Shown piece after piece: positions 1 to 5,969 of a stretch of 6,926 nt of DNA (its first letter is position 1; the number at the start of each line of letters is the position of its first letter). The position numbers were made by a program, and so were the translations under genes. Origin of the DNA: JAGLQA01 sp023135565 (GTDB lineage Bacteria > Acidobacteriota > Aminicenantia > UBA2199). The notes beneath the pieces were generated by a model. The model saw only the letters and a program-made list of their open reading frames with translations. It had not been told where the DNA came from and made no database searches. The stretch spans positions 1 to 6,926 of the forward strand of contig DAOWCY010000296.1 of NCBI GenBank assembly GCA_030639305.1. Reading direction: 5' to 3'.

Positions 1-2
1 GG

Positions 3-278
3 AAAGATGGCAGTGCGATAGCAACAGTTGCAACCTAATATGACCCTTCCTTAAACGCTTACGAATGAAGAGAGTGTAATCATACACGAGGTACTGCCGA
101 TTCTGGAGCCGGGTATACCATAAAAATAAAAGAAATAGGAACAGCGGTTGAAGATAACAGCGATGCGGCTTTTACGATTTCTGACTCTCAGACTCCTTCT
201 ATTACAGTTACTTCCCCCAATGGCGGCGAGGGCTGGGGCCTCGGCTCCACCCAAAATATTACCTGGAATCCCTCCGGT
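3..278 (+). pseudogene. Degenerate upstream part of the Kre9-like repeat protein, with two in-frame stops
   Basis: In the frame of the downstream gene this stretch reads as the second half of one Kre9-like repeat and the first half of the next (…GYTIKIKEIG…FTIS, then SPNGGEGW…ITW). Compared with the two intact repeats downstream, the leftmost copy has a TAA at 36-38, where an Asn or Asp codon is expected, and a TGA at 66-68, where the next copy has a Trp codon (YEW). Nearby residues also diverge (EC where VG is expected). No ATG, GTG or TTG occurs in frame between 69 and 278, so translation cannot start sensibly here. The gene must once have started left of the window. I infer a broken gene; two sequencing errors in one repeat are possible but less likely. 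Confidence 0.6.
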
Positions 279-797
279 TTGAGCAGCCCGGTGAAAATAA
301 CCTTATGGAAAGATGGCGGTTTGATAGGAACAATTGCAAAAAATATAGCTCCCTCTACAAGCTCTTACTCCTGGATTGTTGGGTATTATATTGGAGGAAC
401 TGCTGCTACGGGAACCGGGTACACTATCAAAATAAAAGAAATAGGTACGGCGGTTGCCGATACCAGCGATACCGCATTCACTATATCCGAATCACCGACT
501 CCAATGATTAGAGTTACAACTCCCAATGGCGGTGAGGATTGGGAACTCGGAGCTACTCAAAATATTACCTGGATAGCGTCGAATATAAGCGCAAACTTGA
601 AAATTACCCTATTGAAAGACGGCGTTGTAGTGGGAACAATCGCAACTGATGTTGCTCCTTCACCAAGTTATTATGAATGGACAGTGGGTAATCATGCAGC
701 AGGCACTGCTGCCGTAGGAACCGGGTACACCATAAAAATAAAAGAAGTAGGCACAGCGGTTGTCGATTTCAGTGATGCATCGTTCACTATCAGCGAG
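3..797 (+). repeat. Tandem 306-bp coding repeats (102-residue Kre9-like domains)
   Basis: Three successive copies are visible: a partial one at 3-200, one at 201-506 and one at 507-797. The period between the conserved starts (ATT…CCCAATGGCGG) is exactly 306 bases. Conserved protein landmarks in each copy are PNGGE.W, ITW, KDG, GTGYTIKIKE and FTIS. The copies are similar at DNA level (for example ACCGGGTACAC at two places), which suggests duplication within the gene and more copies to the left. Confidence 0.8.
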
Positions 798-1910
798 AAC
801 AGCGGAACAGCGGAATCCATTGATGCGCTATTGGCAGATGCCAAATTCGTACTGAAAGTCAATTCAGGTTCAATAGTCGATTTAGATGCGCTTTTAACGA
901 ATAACTCCTCTTACGCAAAAACCAGAATCGACAGTTATGCTTACTGGGAAAAAGATTTGAACCAATTCAATTATACCACATCGAAATCGCACAAGATCGC
1001 TGGATTGGAAACAAGAGTCGTAATCAAAATTGCTGTGAATGAAAACGGCATGATGTATGTAGGCAGCTTTGGAGACGACTCGGTGGAACATTTGACTCTA
1101 TTTTCCGGGACTCGTACCGGTATGGTGAATTATACCGATTTCGACGGGAGCCTGTTAAGCCAGAACTCTTACCGGTCAGTGGAGAATTTCTATGTGTCCA
1201 ACAATCTAAAACAAAATAGACTGGGCTGTATAATGCAAAATGAGTATGCAAATCTTTACAACAATAACTACATTACCGGTGGTCCGCAAAACAACGCCGA
1301 ATTCTGCAACCTCAAATTCGCGCTCAAAAACAATATGGGTCAAAAAGTAATCATTGTAAAATCATTTTTACTTCACCAGCAGTTCGATGATTCCCGTTAT
1401 AACGAAAAAGTTAGACCCATAGATTCGGAACAAAACGCAATATGGTCGCCTATAGCCGGTTACCCGGATCAAGATATGGAACTTCAGAGAAGTTTTGATA
1501 TAACTTACCTGGATCCGGTCTACTCCAGTTTATTCATCGAAACAATAACAAGTATTGATAATCATAGTGGCATAATAGTGGCCGGGATAAACAATGCCCG
1601 TGATTATACATCCAGCGGCACATACCCGGGATTCGGCTCCTGGGGGATAACATATAACCCGGCTAACGGGACCTATAAGGTGGAAAACCAGGATTTTGCC
1701 GGTGTTTCTTTGCAGTTAAGGAATCAATGCCCGGATTCCGTTACCATGAAAGGTCGATCTACCTGCGCTAATTACCGGCAGGTTTTTGTAATCGCAGTTA
1801 TCGGTGGGGATATACTGACTGCTAACCACCAGGAATCGCCATATCCAGGGGATGGCAACAATCCGGCTCCGGTGAAATTAGTTATCATGACGGGTTGGAA
1901 CACACATTAA
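279..1910 (+). CDS. Secreted or surface protein with Kre9/KNH-like Ig-fold repeats and an unrecognised C-terminal domain (5' end missing)
   Basis: The frame is open from 69; 279 is only the first formal start codon (TTG), inside a repeat and without a ribosome site, so it is not the true start. Residues 1-70 finish one repeat, and residues 77-172 form a complete one beginning IRVTTPNGGEDWELG…ITW and ending FTIS. This is the pattern of the Kre9/KNH-like (Ser-Thr-rich, Ig-like) domain, common in multidomain secreted bacterial proteins and thought to act as spacer or adhesion modules. Residues 178-543 match no family I know. They are Asn-, Tyr- and Ser-rich, with four cysteines (317, 343, 484, 496), no evident membrane segment and no sorting motif at the end (…GWNTH), and they look like an extracellular beta-rich domain. 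The signal peptide would lie off the window. The gene may be a decaying remnant. The domain call for the repeats is fairly sure; the function is unknown. Confidence 0.7.
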   Translation: MSSPVKITLWKDGGLIGTIAKNIAPSTSSYSWIVGYYIGGTAATGTGYTIKIKEIGTAVADTSDTAFTISESPTPMIRVTTPNGGEDWELGATQNITWIASNISANLKITLLKDGVVVGTIATDVAPSPSYYEWTVGNHAAGTAAVGTGYTIKIKEVGTAVVDFSDASFTISENSGTAESIDALLADAKFVLKVNSGSIVDLDALLTNNSSYAKTRIDSYAYWEKDLNQFNYTTSKSHKIAGLETRVVIKIAVNENGMMYVGSFGDDSVEHLTLFSGTRTGMVNYTDFDGSLLSQNSYRSVENFYVSNNLKQNRLGCIMQNEYANLYNNNYITGGPQNNAEFCNLKFALKNNMGQKVIIVKSFLLHQQFDDSRYNEKVRPIDSEQNAIWSPIAGYPDQDMELQRSFDITYLDPVYSSLFIETITSIDNHSGIIVAGINNARDYTSSGTYPGFGSWGITYNPANGTYKVENQDFAGVSLQLRNQCPDSVTMKGRSTCANYRQVFVIAVIGGDILTANHQESPYPGDGNNPAPVKLVIMTGWNTH

Positions 1911-1935
1911 AAAGTAGAGGATCATGGAGAGACTG

Positions 1936-1984
1936 TTAGCCGCTGCAAGGTGCAAAGAACGACGGGATGCTTTGCAGCGGCTAA
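1936..1984 (+). terminator. Strong hairpin after the repeat-protein gene, possible terminator
   Basis: TTAGCCGCTGCAA at 1936-1948 is the exact reverse complement of 1972-1984 (13 of 13). G-U pairs can extend the stem to about 17 pairs, leaving a loop of about 15. It starts 25 bases after the stop codon. No U-tract follows (TACCCCCAAAG), so it is not a textbook intrinsic terminator; it may protect the 3' end or act with Rho. An inner alternative pairing exists (TGCAAAG 1951-1957 with CTTTGCA 1970-1976). A weaker hairpin, CAAAGA-AAGG-TCTTTG at 2026-2041, is followed by ATTTT and could be the actual terminator. Confidence 0.4.
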
Positions 1985-2081
1985 TACCCCCAAAGAAAGA
2001 TAACAGATAACGTTCAGTAAAATACCAAAGAAAGGTCTTTGATTTTAGGACTTAAATCAAGCACCAACAAGATGTGTCGAG

Positions 2082-2236
2082 CGGGGGAGTTATCTTCATG
2101 GCACTGTTACTCAGTTCGTGGATTCGTTCCCCGGCCCGTGAAATCATTATTTGGGGCTAAGTAATCATTCCACCAACGCAGCAGCCGCTGCCACGAACCG
2201 GGTAACTGTCATAAAGATTTAGGAGATATATTTCCC
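2082..2236. other. Imperfect long inverted repeat; candidate structured RNA or mobile-element remnant
   Basis: The left arm at 2092-2121 (…GTTACTCAGTTCGTGG) can pair with 2191-2218 (CCACGAACCGGGTAAC…). The core 16 positions give 14 Watson-Crick pairs and one G-U, and beyond them CTT/AAG and ATG/CAT pair again with small bulges. GGGGGA near 2082-2088 could close onto TTTCCCC at 2230-2236. The apical part holds a second small stem (ATTATTT…AAGTAAT around 2147-2166). Compensating wobbles suggest an RNA rather than a DNA palindrome, but no known RNA family was recognised and no promoter is obvious. Confidence 0.3.
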
Positions 2237-2664
2237 CATTTTTTCTTACAATGGCTGTTTGTCGGCTTTGACTTTTAAGTTTTTATTAATGATGCAAGCC
2301 AATTTCATTATTTTGAATAATCCGAGATATAAGAGCAAGCCAGACAAAGCCGTTAGATTTTTTTCTTTTTTTTCCGGTTCTTACTTGAAAGGTAAGTCGT
2401 TTTGTGACATAACTTAAACACCTCGCTTGATTGGGTTTGGAAGACTTCAATATACCATATTTCATCTGGTAAAATTGAGGTATATTCGTTTTTTTGGCGA
2501 TTTTTTCGAAATTTATCACGGGGCTTACCAGGAATTATTCCCTACTTTTTTTCCGCTACTTTTGGTACAGATTCTTGAGATCGAAAATGAACCGAAATCA
2601 CCTATTTATGATCATTCCAAAAAAAATTTATTTTTCTGATGGTGAATTAGGGGGTGCATCCTGA

Positions 2665-3981
2665 TCAACTCATCATGACCTGCGGCACCTCACCCCGGGC
2701 CACTTTCTCCATGGCCGCAGCAAAAAGATCAACCTCCGAAAGCAAACTGTACACATTGGGGGTTACCCGTATCCCCCGGAACTCATCATGCTTAATGGCT
2801 ACCACAAATACCCGGTGCTTTTTCATAAGATAATCGGCCAATTTGTGCACATCGACGCCTTCGATATAGGCGTTTACCAATCCGCACCACTGCGTGGGAT
2901 CTTCGATGTTAATCATAAATTTTACATTTTTGTACTTGCGCAGCCTGTCTATCCAACGCATGTGCAAATAACGCAGCCGCGCCGCTTTCCGGTCGATGCC
3001 TATGGTCTCATTAAAAACAAGAGCTTCGGCGGCGGCATTGTGATTGGCTGCCGGGTGCGTACCGATTTCCTCGAATTTGCGTATATCATTGTCTTTCTTT
3101 TTATCGGCAGCCATCAACGGCCAGAGGTTTTTGATTTTTTCTTTTTTGACATACAACATGCCGGTGCCTATGGGGGCATAGGTCCATTTGTGCAGGCTGG
3201 TGCCGAAATAATCACACTCCAAATCCTTGATGGTAAACGGGAAATGAGAAAAAGAATGGGCACCGTCACATATGACCGGGATTCCATGGGCATGAGCCAG
3301 GCGGCTTATTTTTTTCACCGGCGTGATCTGCCCGGTATAATTGATCACATGCATCACCATGATGGCTTTTGTTTTCCGGGTAATGGCCTTTTTGACGGCC
3401 TCTACGTAGTCATCGGGGTTTATCAGCGGTACGGGGAATTTAACTTTTTTTAGTACGATCTTACTGCGCCTGACTATCTGTTCCCAGGTGGTCCGCATGC
3501 GCGGGTAGCACTGGCTGGTGATGATGACTTCGTCTCCCGGCTGAAAATCCAAACCGAATTGCACGATTTCCAAGGCTTCGCTGGCGTTGCGCGTGACGGC
3601 GATCTCTTCCGCATCGCAGCCGAACCGAAGCGCCAGCTTGTAGCGAACACTTTCTATATTAGGATCGATGTGCTGCCACATATGGTAAGCGGGATTCTGG
3701 TTGGTGTAATCGAGGTAACGCTTAAATGCCTCATGCACCGTGCGGGGACTGGGACATACTCCGCCATTGTTAAAATTGATAACCGTCCGGTCCAGGGTAA
3801 AAGCTGATTGGATGCGGGACCAGAAGATTTCATCCGCGGCGATTTCCTCCGCTGAAGCGGTTGTGGGTGTCTCTTTCACCGCTTTTTTTACCCTGGTCAG
3901 GGCGTCGTTTCTAAAGGCCAACAATGCGGCCCCGCCCGCGCCTACAGCAAACTTCGTTAAAAATTCACGTCTCGAATACAT
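2665..3981 (-). CDS. Tat-exported class V aminotransferase family PLP enzyme (isopenicillin N epimerase-like)
   Basis: This 438-residue, full-length fold type I PLP enzyme belongs to the aminotransferase class V / cysteine desulfurase / isopenicillin N epimerase-like group. Family members catalyse transamination, epimerisation or C-S lyase reactions; the substrate cannot be read from sequence. Visible motifs are the phosphate-binding TRNASEAL (130-137), the Asp that pairs with the pyridine nitrogen in ICDGAHSFSH (D239), the Schiff-base Lys in SLHKW (K265), the GTHPAANHNA segment (307-316), and a likely substrate-carboxylate Arg in GIRVTPNVY (R405). The N-terminus, MYSRREFLTKF followed by a Gly/Ala-rich stretch to about residue 22, is a twin-arginine signal, so the folded holoenzyme is probably exported or membrane-anchored. 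The start ATG is confirmed by an excellent ribosome site. It lies directly downstream of a small ORF and shares its promoter. No clear terminator follows. Confidence 0.93.
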   Translation of the reverse strand: MYSRREFLTKFAVGAGGAALLAFRNDALTRVKKAVKETPTTASAEEIAADEIFWSRIQSAFTLDRTVINFNNGGVCPSPRTVHEAFKRYLDYTNQNPAYHMWQHIDPNIESVRYKLALRFGCDAEEIAVTRNASEALEIVQFGLDFQPGDEVIITSQCYPRMRTTWEQIVRRSKIVLKKVKFPVPLINPDDYVEAVKKAITRKTKAIMVMHVINYTGQITPVKKISRLAHAHGIPVICDGAHSFSHFPFTIKDLECDYFGTSLHKWTYAPIGTGMLYVKKEKIKNLWPLMAADKKKDNDIRKFEEIGTHPAANHNAAAEALVFNETIGIDRKAARLRYLHMRWIDRLRKYKNVKFMINIEDPTQWCGLVNAYIEGVDVHKLADYLMKKHRVFVVAIKHDEFRGIRVTPNVYSLLSEVDLFAAAMEKVARGEVPQVMMS

Positions 3982-3984
3982 TTT

Positions 3985-3992
3985 ACCTCCTT
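3985..3992 (-). promoter_or_regulatory. Ribosome binding site of the PLP enzyme, overlapping the upstream stop codon
   Basis: On the minus strand AAGGAGGT lies three bases before the ATG and is fully complementary to the usual 16S rRNA 3' end. The TAA of the upstream small ORF (3991-3993) overlaps its first bases, an arrangement typical of translational coupling. Confidence 0.85.
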
Positions 3993-4167
3993 AAAAAAGA
4001 ATATCGAACACTATACTGAAATCACAAATTACAAATACAAATTCCAAACAAATTAGAAAACCCAAAGTCCAAATCGAGATCGAAACAATTTCTCTTTCGA
4101 TTATGTTGTCCCTGGTATGAAACGTTACTTCAGGGGCTTTGTCTTTTAATACTTCAACAAAGGTCAT
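3991..4167 (-). CDS. Small 58-residue ORF upstream of and coupled to the PLP enzyme (hypothetical protein or leader peptide)
   Basis: The ORF runs from an ATG at 4167 to a TAA at 3991-3993. It has a good ribosome site (GGAGG at 4173-4177, five-base spacer) and lies just downstream of a near-consensus promoter. The N-terminal half is polar (MTFVEVLKDKAPEVTF…). The second half, from about residue 28, is strongly hydrophobic and could be a membrane segment. I recognise no family. The second half is encoded by A-rich low-complexity DNA on the plus strand (CAAATTACAAATACAAATTC…), which in some genomes is non-coding, so the ORF could be an accident in a leader. The coupled stop, the ribosome site and the promoter argue for real translation. 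It could be a leader peptide that tunes the enzyme gene. Confidence 0.45.
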   Translation of the reverse strand: MTFVEVLKDKAPEVTFHTRDNIIEREIVSISIWTLGFLICLEFVFVICDFSIVFDILF

Positions 4168-4183
4168 TTCAACCTCCAGGCAA

Positions 4184-4212
4184 AATATAGAACAAAATTA
4201 CAGATTTGTCAA
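4184..4212 (-). promoter_or_regulatory. Sigma70-type promoter for the small ORF and PLP enzyme genes
   Basis: On the minus strand TTGACA (4207-4212) is followed by a 17-base spacer and TATATT (4184-4189), a perfect -35 and a five-of-six -10. Transcription would start near 4177, almost at the GGAGG of the small ORF, so its leader would be only about ten bases. The promoter is correctly placed for the two-gene unit. Confidence 0.75.
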
Positions 4213-4489
4213 CCAAAATAGCTGTCCAAGATTCACCGCCTAATTTTAATATCCGTCCTAATTTCTCAGGCAAATAAAAATCTTCACAAACTTTTAGCTT
4301 TATTTACAAAAAATCACTTGAGACAACCGCTGGTAGTATTAATATTTAACGAAAAAGAGCGGAGGGTTAGACTAATACACACAGTAAACCTACCCATTGC
4401 TTGCATCAAGGTTGTCTCGTCTATCCCGATGGTAAACATGAAAGCTCCATAATTTTCTCACGGCAGCGGTTCAGAAAATTAAGTGAAGG
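4213..4489. other. Intergenic gap between the promoter and the transposase remnant
   Basis: No gene is seen. The left half is AT-rich. The right half contains a segment bounded by an inverted repeat (4320-4418). From about 4442 the frame of the transposase can be followed weakly upstream past a TGA at 4484-4486 (AAVQKIK before the stop, resembling the 'RVQITDLL' region of Tn3-type transposases), and another stop occurs at 4439-4441. The transposase remnant may therefore begin before its first ATG. Confidence 0.45.
4320..4418. repeat. 99-bp segment bounded by 9-bp perfect inverted repeats
   Basis: GAGACAACC at 4320-4328 is the exact reverse complement of GGTTGTCTC at 4410-4418. Inside, GGTAG (4332-4336) can pair with CTACC (4390-4394), and GTATTA (4336-4341) with TAATAC (4373-4378). 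It could be a folded RNA element or a tiny MITE-like scar next to the broken end of the transposon. No clear target duplication flanks it. Confidence 0.3.
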
Positions 4490-5695
4490 ATGACCTCTGG
4501 CTATCCTGATAATAAAATTCTTACCTCCACTCTCTTTCACTATTCGACCGGGGATATTGATAATAATTTTTTGTTAACAACGATTCTAGCAGACGCTATC
4601 AATCTGGGGCTAACCAAAATGGCTGAGTCATGCCCAGGTACAACCTACGCCAAGCTGGCTTGGCATATCCGGGGGGAGACTTACTCAGCGGCATTAGCGG
4701 AGTTGGTCAACGCCCAATTCAGTCAACCATTCGCCGAGAATTGGGGTGATAGTTCTACTTCATCCTCCGATGGTCAGCGCTACAAGGTAGGCGGTAAGGC
4801 TGAAAACACCGGTCACATAAATCCAAAGTACGGTGGGGATGCAGGCCGTTTGTTCTACACTCATATTTCCGACCAATACGCACCATTCCATTCAGCGGTA
4901 GTAAACGTCGGCGTACGAGACGCGACTTTTATCCTTGATGGCCTGCTTTACCACGAATCCGACTTAAGGATTGAGGAACATTATACAGATACCGCAGGGT
5001 TCACCGATCATGTCTTTGCGTTAATGCATTTGCTGGGCTTCCGTTTTGCACCGCGCATCCGTGACCTGGGCGACACAAAGCTTTACATCCCCAGAGGTGA
5101 AGTCATATATGTAGCGCTCAAGCCTTTGGTCGGTAGTACCCTCAACATCAAACGAATCCGATCCCACTGGGACGAAATTCTAAGACTCGCTACTTCAATC
5201 AAACAAGGAACAGTTACTGCATCGCTTATGCTCAGGAAGCTTGGAAGCTATCCACGACAAAACGGTTTGGCGCTGGCTCTTCGTGAGCTTGGTCGCATTG
5301 AGCGAACACTATTCATCCTGGACTGGTTGCAGAGCGTGGAGTTACGCCGTCGCGTACACGCGGGGTTGAACAAGGGTGAAGCACGTAATGCACTTGCCCG
5401 CGCTGTCTTTTTTAATCGTCTGGGTGAAATTCGAGACAGGAGTTTCGAGCAACAGCGTTACCGCGCAAGTGGGTTGAACCTGGTGCCGGCGGCTATCGTG
5501 CTGTGGAACACAGTCTACCTGGAACGAGCAACCAAGGCCCTGATCGATCACGGGCAGAAATTTGATCCTGAATTGTTTCAGTACCTTTCGTTGGGGTGGG
5601 GGCATATTAATCTAACCGGGGATTATATCTGGCGCAACAACGCAAAAGTCAACTCAGGAAAGTTTAGGTCGCTCAGAAACATTACAAATCCTTAG
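4490..5695 (+). pseudogene. tnpA: 5'-truncated Tn3-family transposase, DDE catalytic domain
   Basis: The 401 residues correspond to the C-terminal part of Tn3-family transposases, which are normally near 1,000 residues; the DNA-binding N-terminal region is missing. Conserved blocks are ILADAINLGLTKMAESC (32-48), SSSDGQRY (91-98), YTHISDQYAPF (123-133), HYTDTAGFTDHVF (164-176), KQGTVTASLMLRKLGSYP (238-255), NKGEARNALARAVFFNRLG (294-312) and the C-terminal GHINLTGDYIW. The probable catalytic triad is D94, D167 and E297; the spacing of 73 and 130 residues is close to that of Tn3. YAKLAWHIR appears to lack four residues found in relatives (AWLQAW), probably a 12-base deletion between GCTTGG-like repeats near 4658-4663. 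A TGA sits two codons before the ATG, and no ribosome site fits the start (GAAGG touches the ATG). It is almost certainly inactive. Confidence 0.9.
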
Positions 5696-5728
5696 CGTAC
5701 GATTTTTCCCGTTTTCTCAAGCGACCCC
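5691..5728. repeat. 38-bp right terminal inverted repeat of the Tn3-family element
   Basis: Read inward on the minus strand it starts GGGGTCGCTTGAGAAAACGG and ends CGTACGCTAAG, exactly 38 bases. GGGGTC at the outer end, the central GAGAAAACGG and the inner CTAAG are hallmarks of Tn21/Tn3-type terminal repeats, where the transposase binds and cuts. The transposase stop codon (TAG, 5693-5695) lies inside it. No matching left copy occurs in the window. Confidence 0.88.
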
Positions 5729-5803
5729 TAGATAACAAAATGAATCGTTTGCAGATGGGGAGGTGAGCTGGGGCGCGTACTGCAGCGAACCCCGCCGAAA
5801 AAC

Positions 5804-5843
5804 CGGTGAACTTAACACAAATGTTATTGTGCTAAGTTCACCG
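5804..5843. repeat. Near-perfect hairpin with 17-bp arms and a 6-base loop
   Basis: CGGTGAACTTAACACAA (5804-5820) pairs with TTGTGCTAAGTTCACCG (5827-5843) at 16 of 17 positions; the loop is ATGTTA. No T-tract follows on either strand, so a simple intrinsic terminator is unlikely. The arms carry the AACTTAA heptamer (5809-5815) that recurs at 5896 and 5928, which hints at a binding site for the same protein or a shared element origin. A possible GTG-initiated 38-codon frame (5763-5879) crosses it, but I do not consider it coding. Confidence 0.7.
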
Positions 5844-5891
5844 CATTGCGCAAAATCCTTTACAGATCACCATCTATAGTTTTTTCTACAT

Positions 5892-5920
5892 TTGCAACTT
5901 AACATATCATATGGTATAAT
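5892..5920 (+). promoter_or_regulatory. Plus-strand sigma70-like promoter facing the 3' end of the methyltransferase gene
   Basis: TTGCAA (5892-5897), a 17-base spacer and a perfect TATAAT (5915-5920). Transcription would start near 5927 and run into 5970 and beyond, antisense to the methyltransferase gene. No plus-strand gene follows in the window, so either an antisense or short RNA is made or the match is fortuitous. The surrounding AACTTAA motifs overlap the -35 and -10 and would make a tight operator. Confidence 0.45.
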
Positions 5921-5945
5921 TAAGTTTAACTTAACATATCGTATG
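5896..5945. repeat. Two 18-bp direct repeats with nested palindromes (operator-like or Xer/dif-like site)
   Basis: AACTTAACATATCATATG (5896-5913) recurs as AACTTAACATATCGTATG (5928-5945), 17 of 18 identical and 32 bases apart, about three helical turns. Between them TTAAGTT (5920-5926) forms a perfect palindrome with AACTTAA (5928-5934) around one base. On the minus strand, ATATGTTAAGT resembles the XerD arm of dif sites (TTATGTTAAAT), and GCGCATA next to the second copy resembles a XerC arm, but the spacing there is too short for a normal dif core. A repressor operator is the simpler reading. Confidence 0.55.
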
Positions 5946-5969
5946 CGCGGATGTGGAAATAAATTTTTT

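Larger units (their letters stand above)
1911..2664. other. Gene-poor gap of about 750 bases between two genes
   Basis: I see no convincing gene here. It contains the hairpins near the left gene, a self-complementary block (2082-2236), and an AT-rich tail (2237-2640) full of T-runs of six to eight bases. Short frames on both strands in the tail (2286-2519 minus, 2427-2639 plus) have low-complexity, Lys- or Phe-rich products and no credible start. A direct repeat CCAAAGAAAG occurs at 1990-1999 and 2025-2034. Small inverted repeats occur in the tail, such as CGGCTTTG (2263-2270) with CAAAGCCG (2345-2352). Confidence 0.6.
4442..5728 (+). mobile_element. Right-end remnant of a Tn3-family transposon
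   Basis: The catalytic part of a Tn3-family transposase is followed directly by a 38-bp terminal inverted repeat ending in …GACCCC, the usual outer end of Tn3-family elements. The left terminal repeat, the resolvase and res site, any cargo and the first part of tnpA are absent from the window, so this is a scar rather than a mobile unit. The left boundary is uncertain; I place it where transposase-like reading fades. The bases after the end, TAGAT (5729-5733), would be one half of the usual 5-bp target duplication, but the partner cannot be seen. Confidence 0.8.

Noticed and set aside
305..511. Plus-strand frame overlapping the repeat gene
   Set aside because: It is an out-of-frame shadow of the Kre9-like repeat coding sequence.
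2427..2639. 70-codon plus-strand frame in the AT-rich gap
   Set aside because: TTG start without ribosome site, Phe/Lys-rich product dictated by T- and A-runs, no family resemblance.
2788..3453. 221-codon plus-strand frame opposite the PLP enzyme gene
   Set aside because: It is the antisense shadow of a well-supported gene with all its motifs, has no ribosome site, and its product has no recognisable domain.
5342..5605. 87-codon minus-strand frame inside the transposase
   Set aside because: Antisense shadow of the conserved catalytic region of the Tn3-family transposase.
5804..5843. Integron attC site or intrinsic terminator
   Set aside because: No RYYYAAC/GTTRRRY core pair is present at the arm ends, and no T-tract follows on either strand.
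5763..5879. 38-codon frame starting GTG directly after GGGGAG
   Set aside because: The ribosome-site-like bases abut the start with no spacer, and the frame runs straight through the 17-bp-arm hairpin, so the open frame is better explained by chance.
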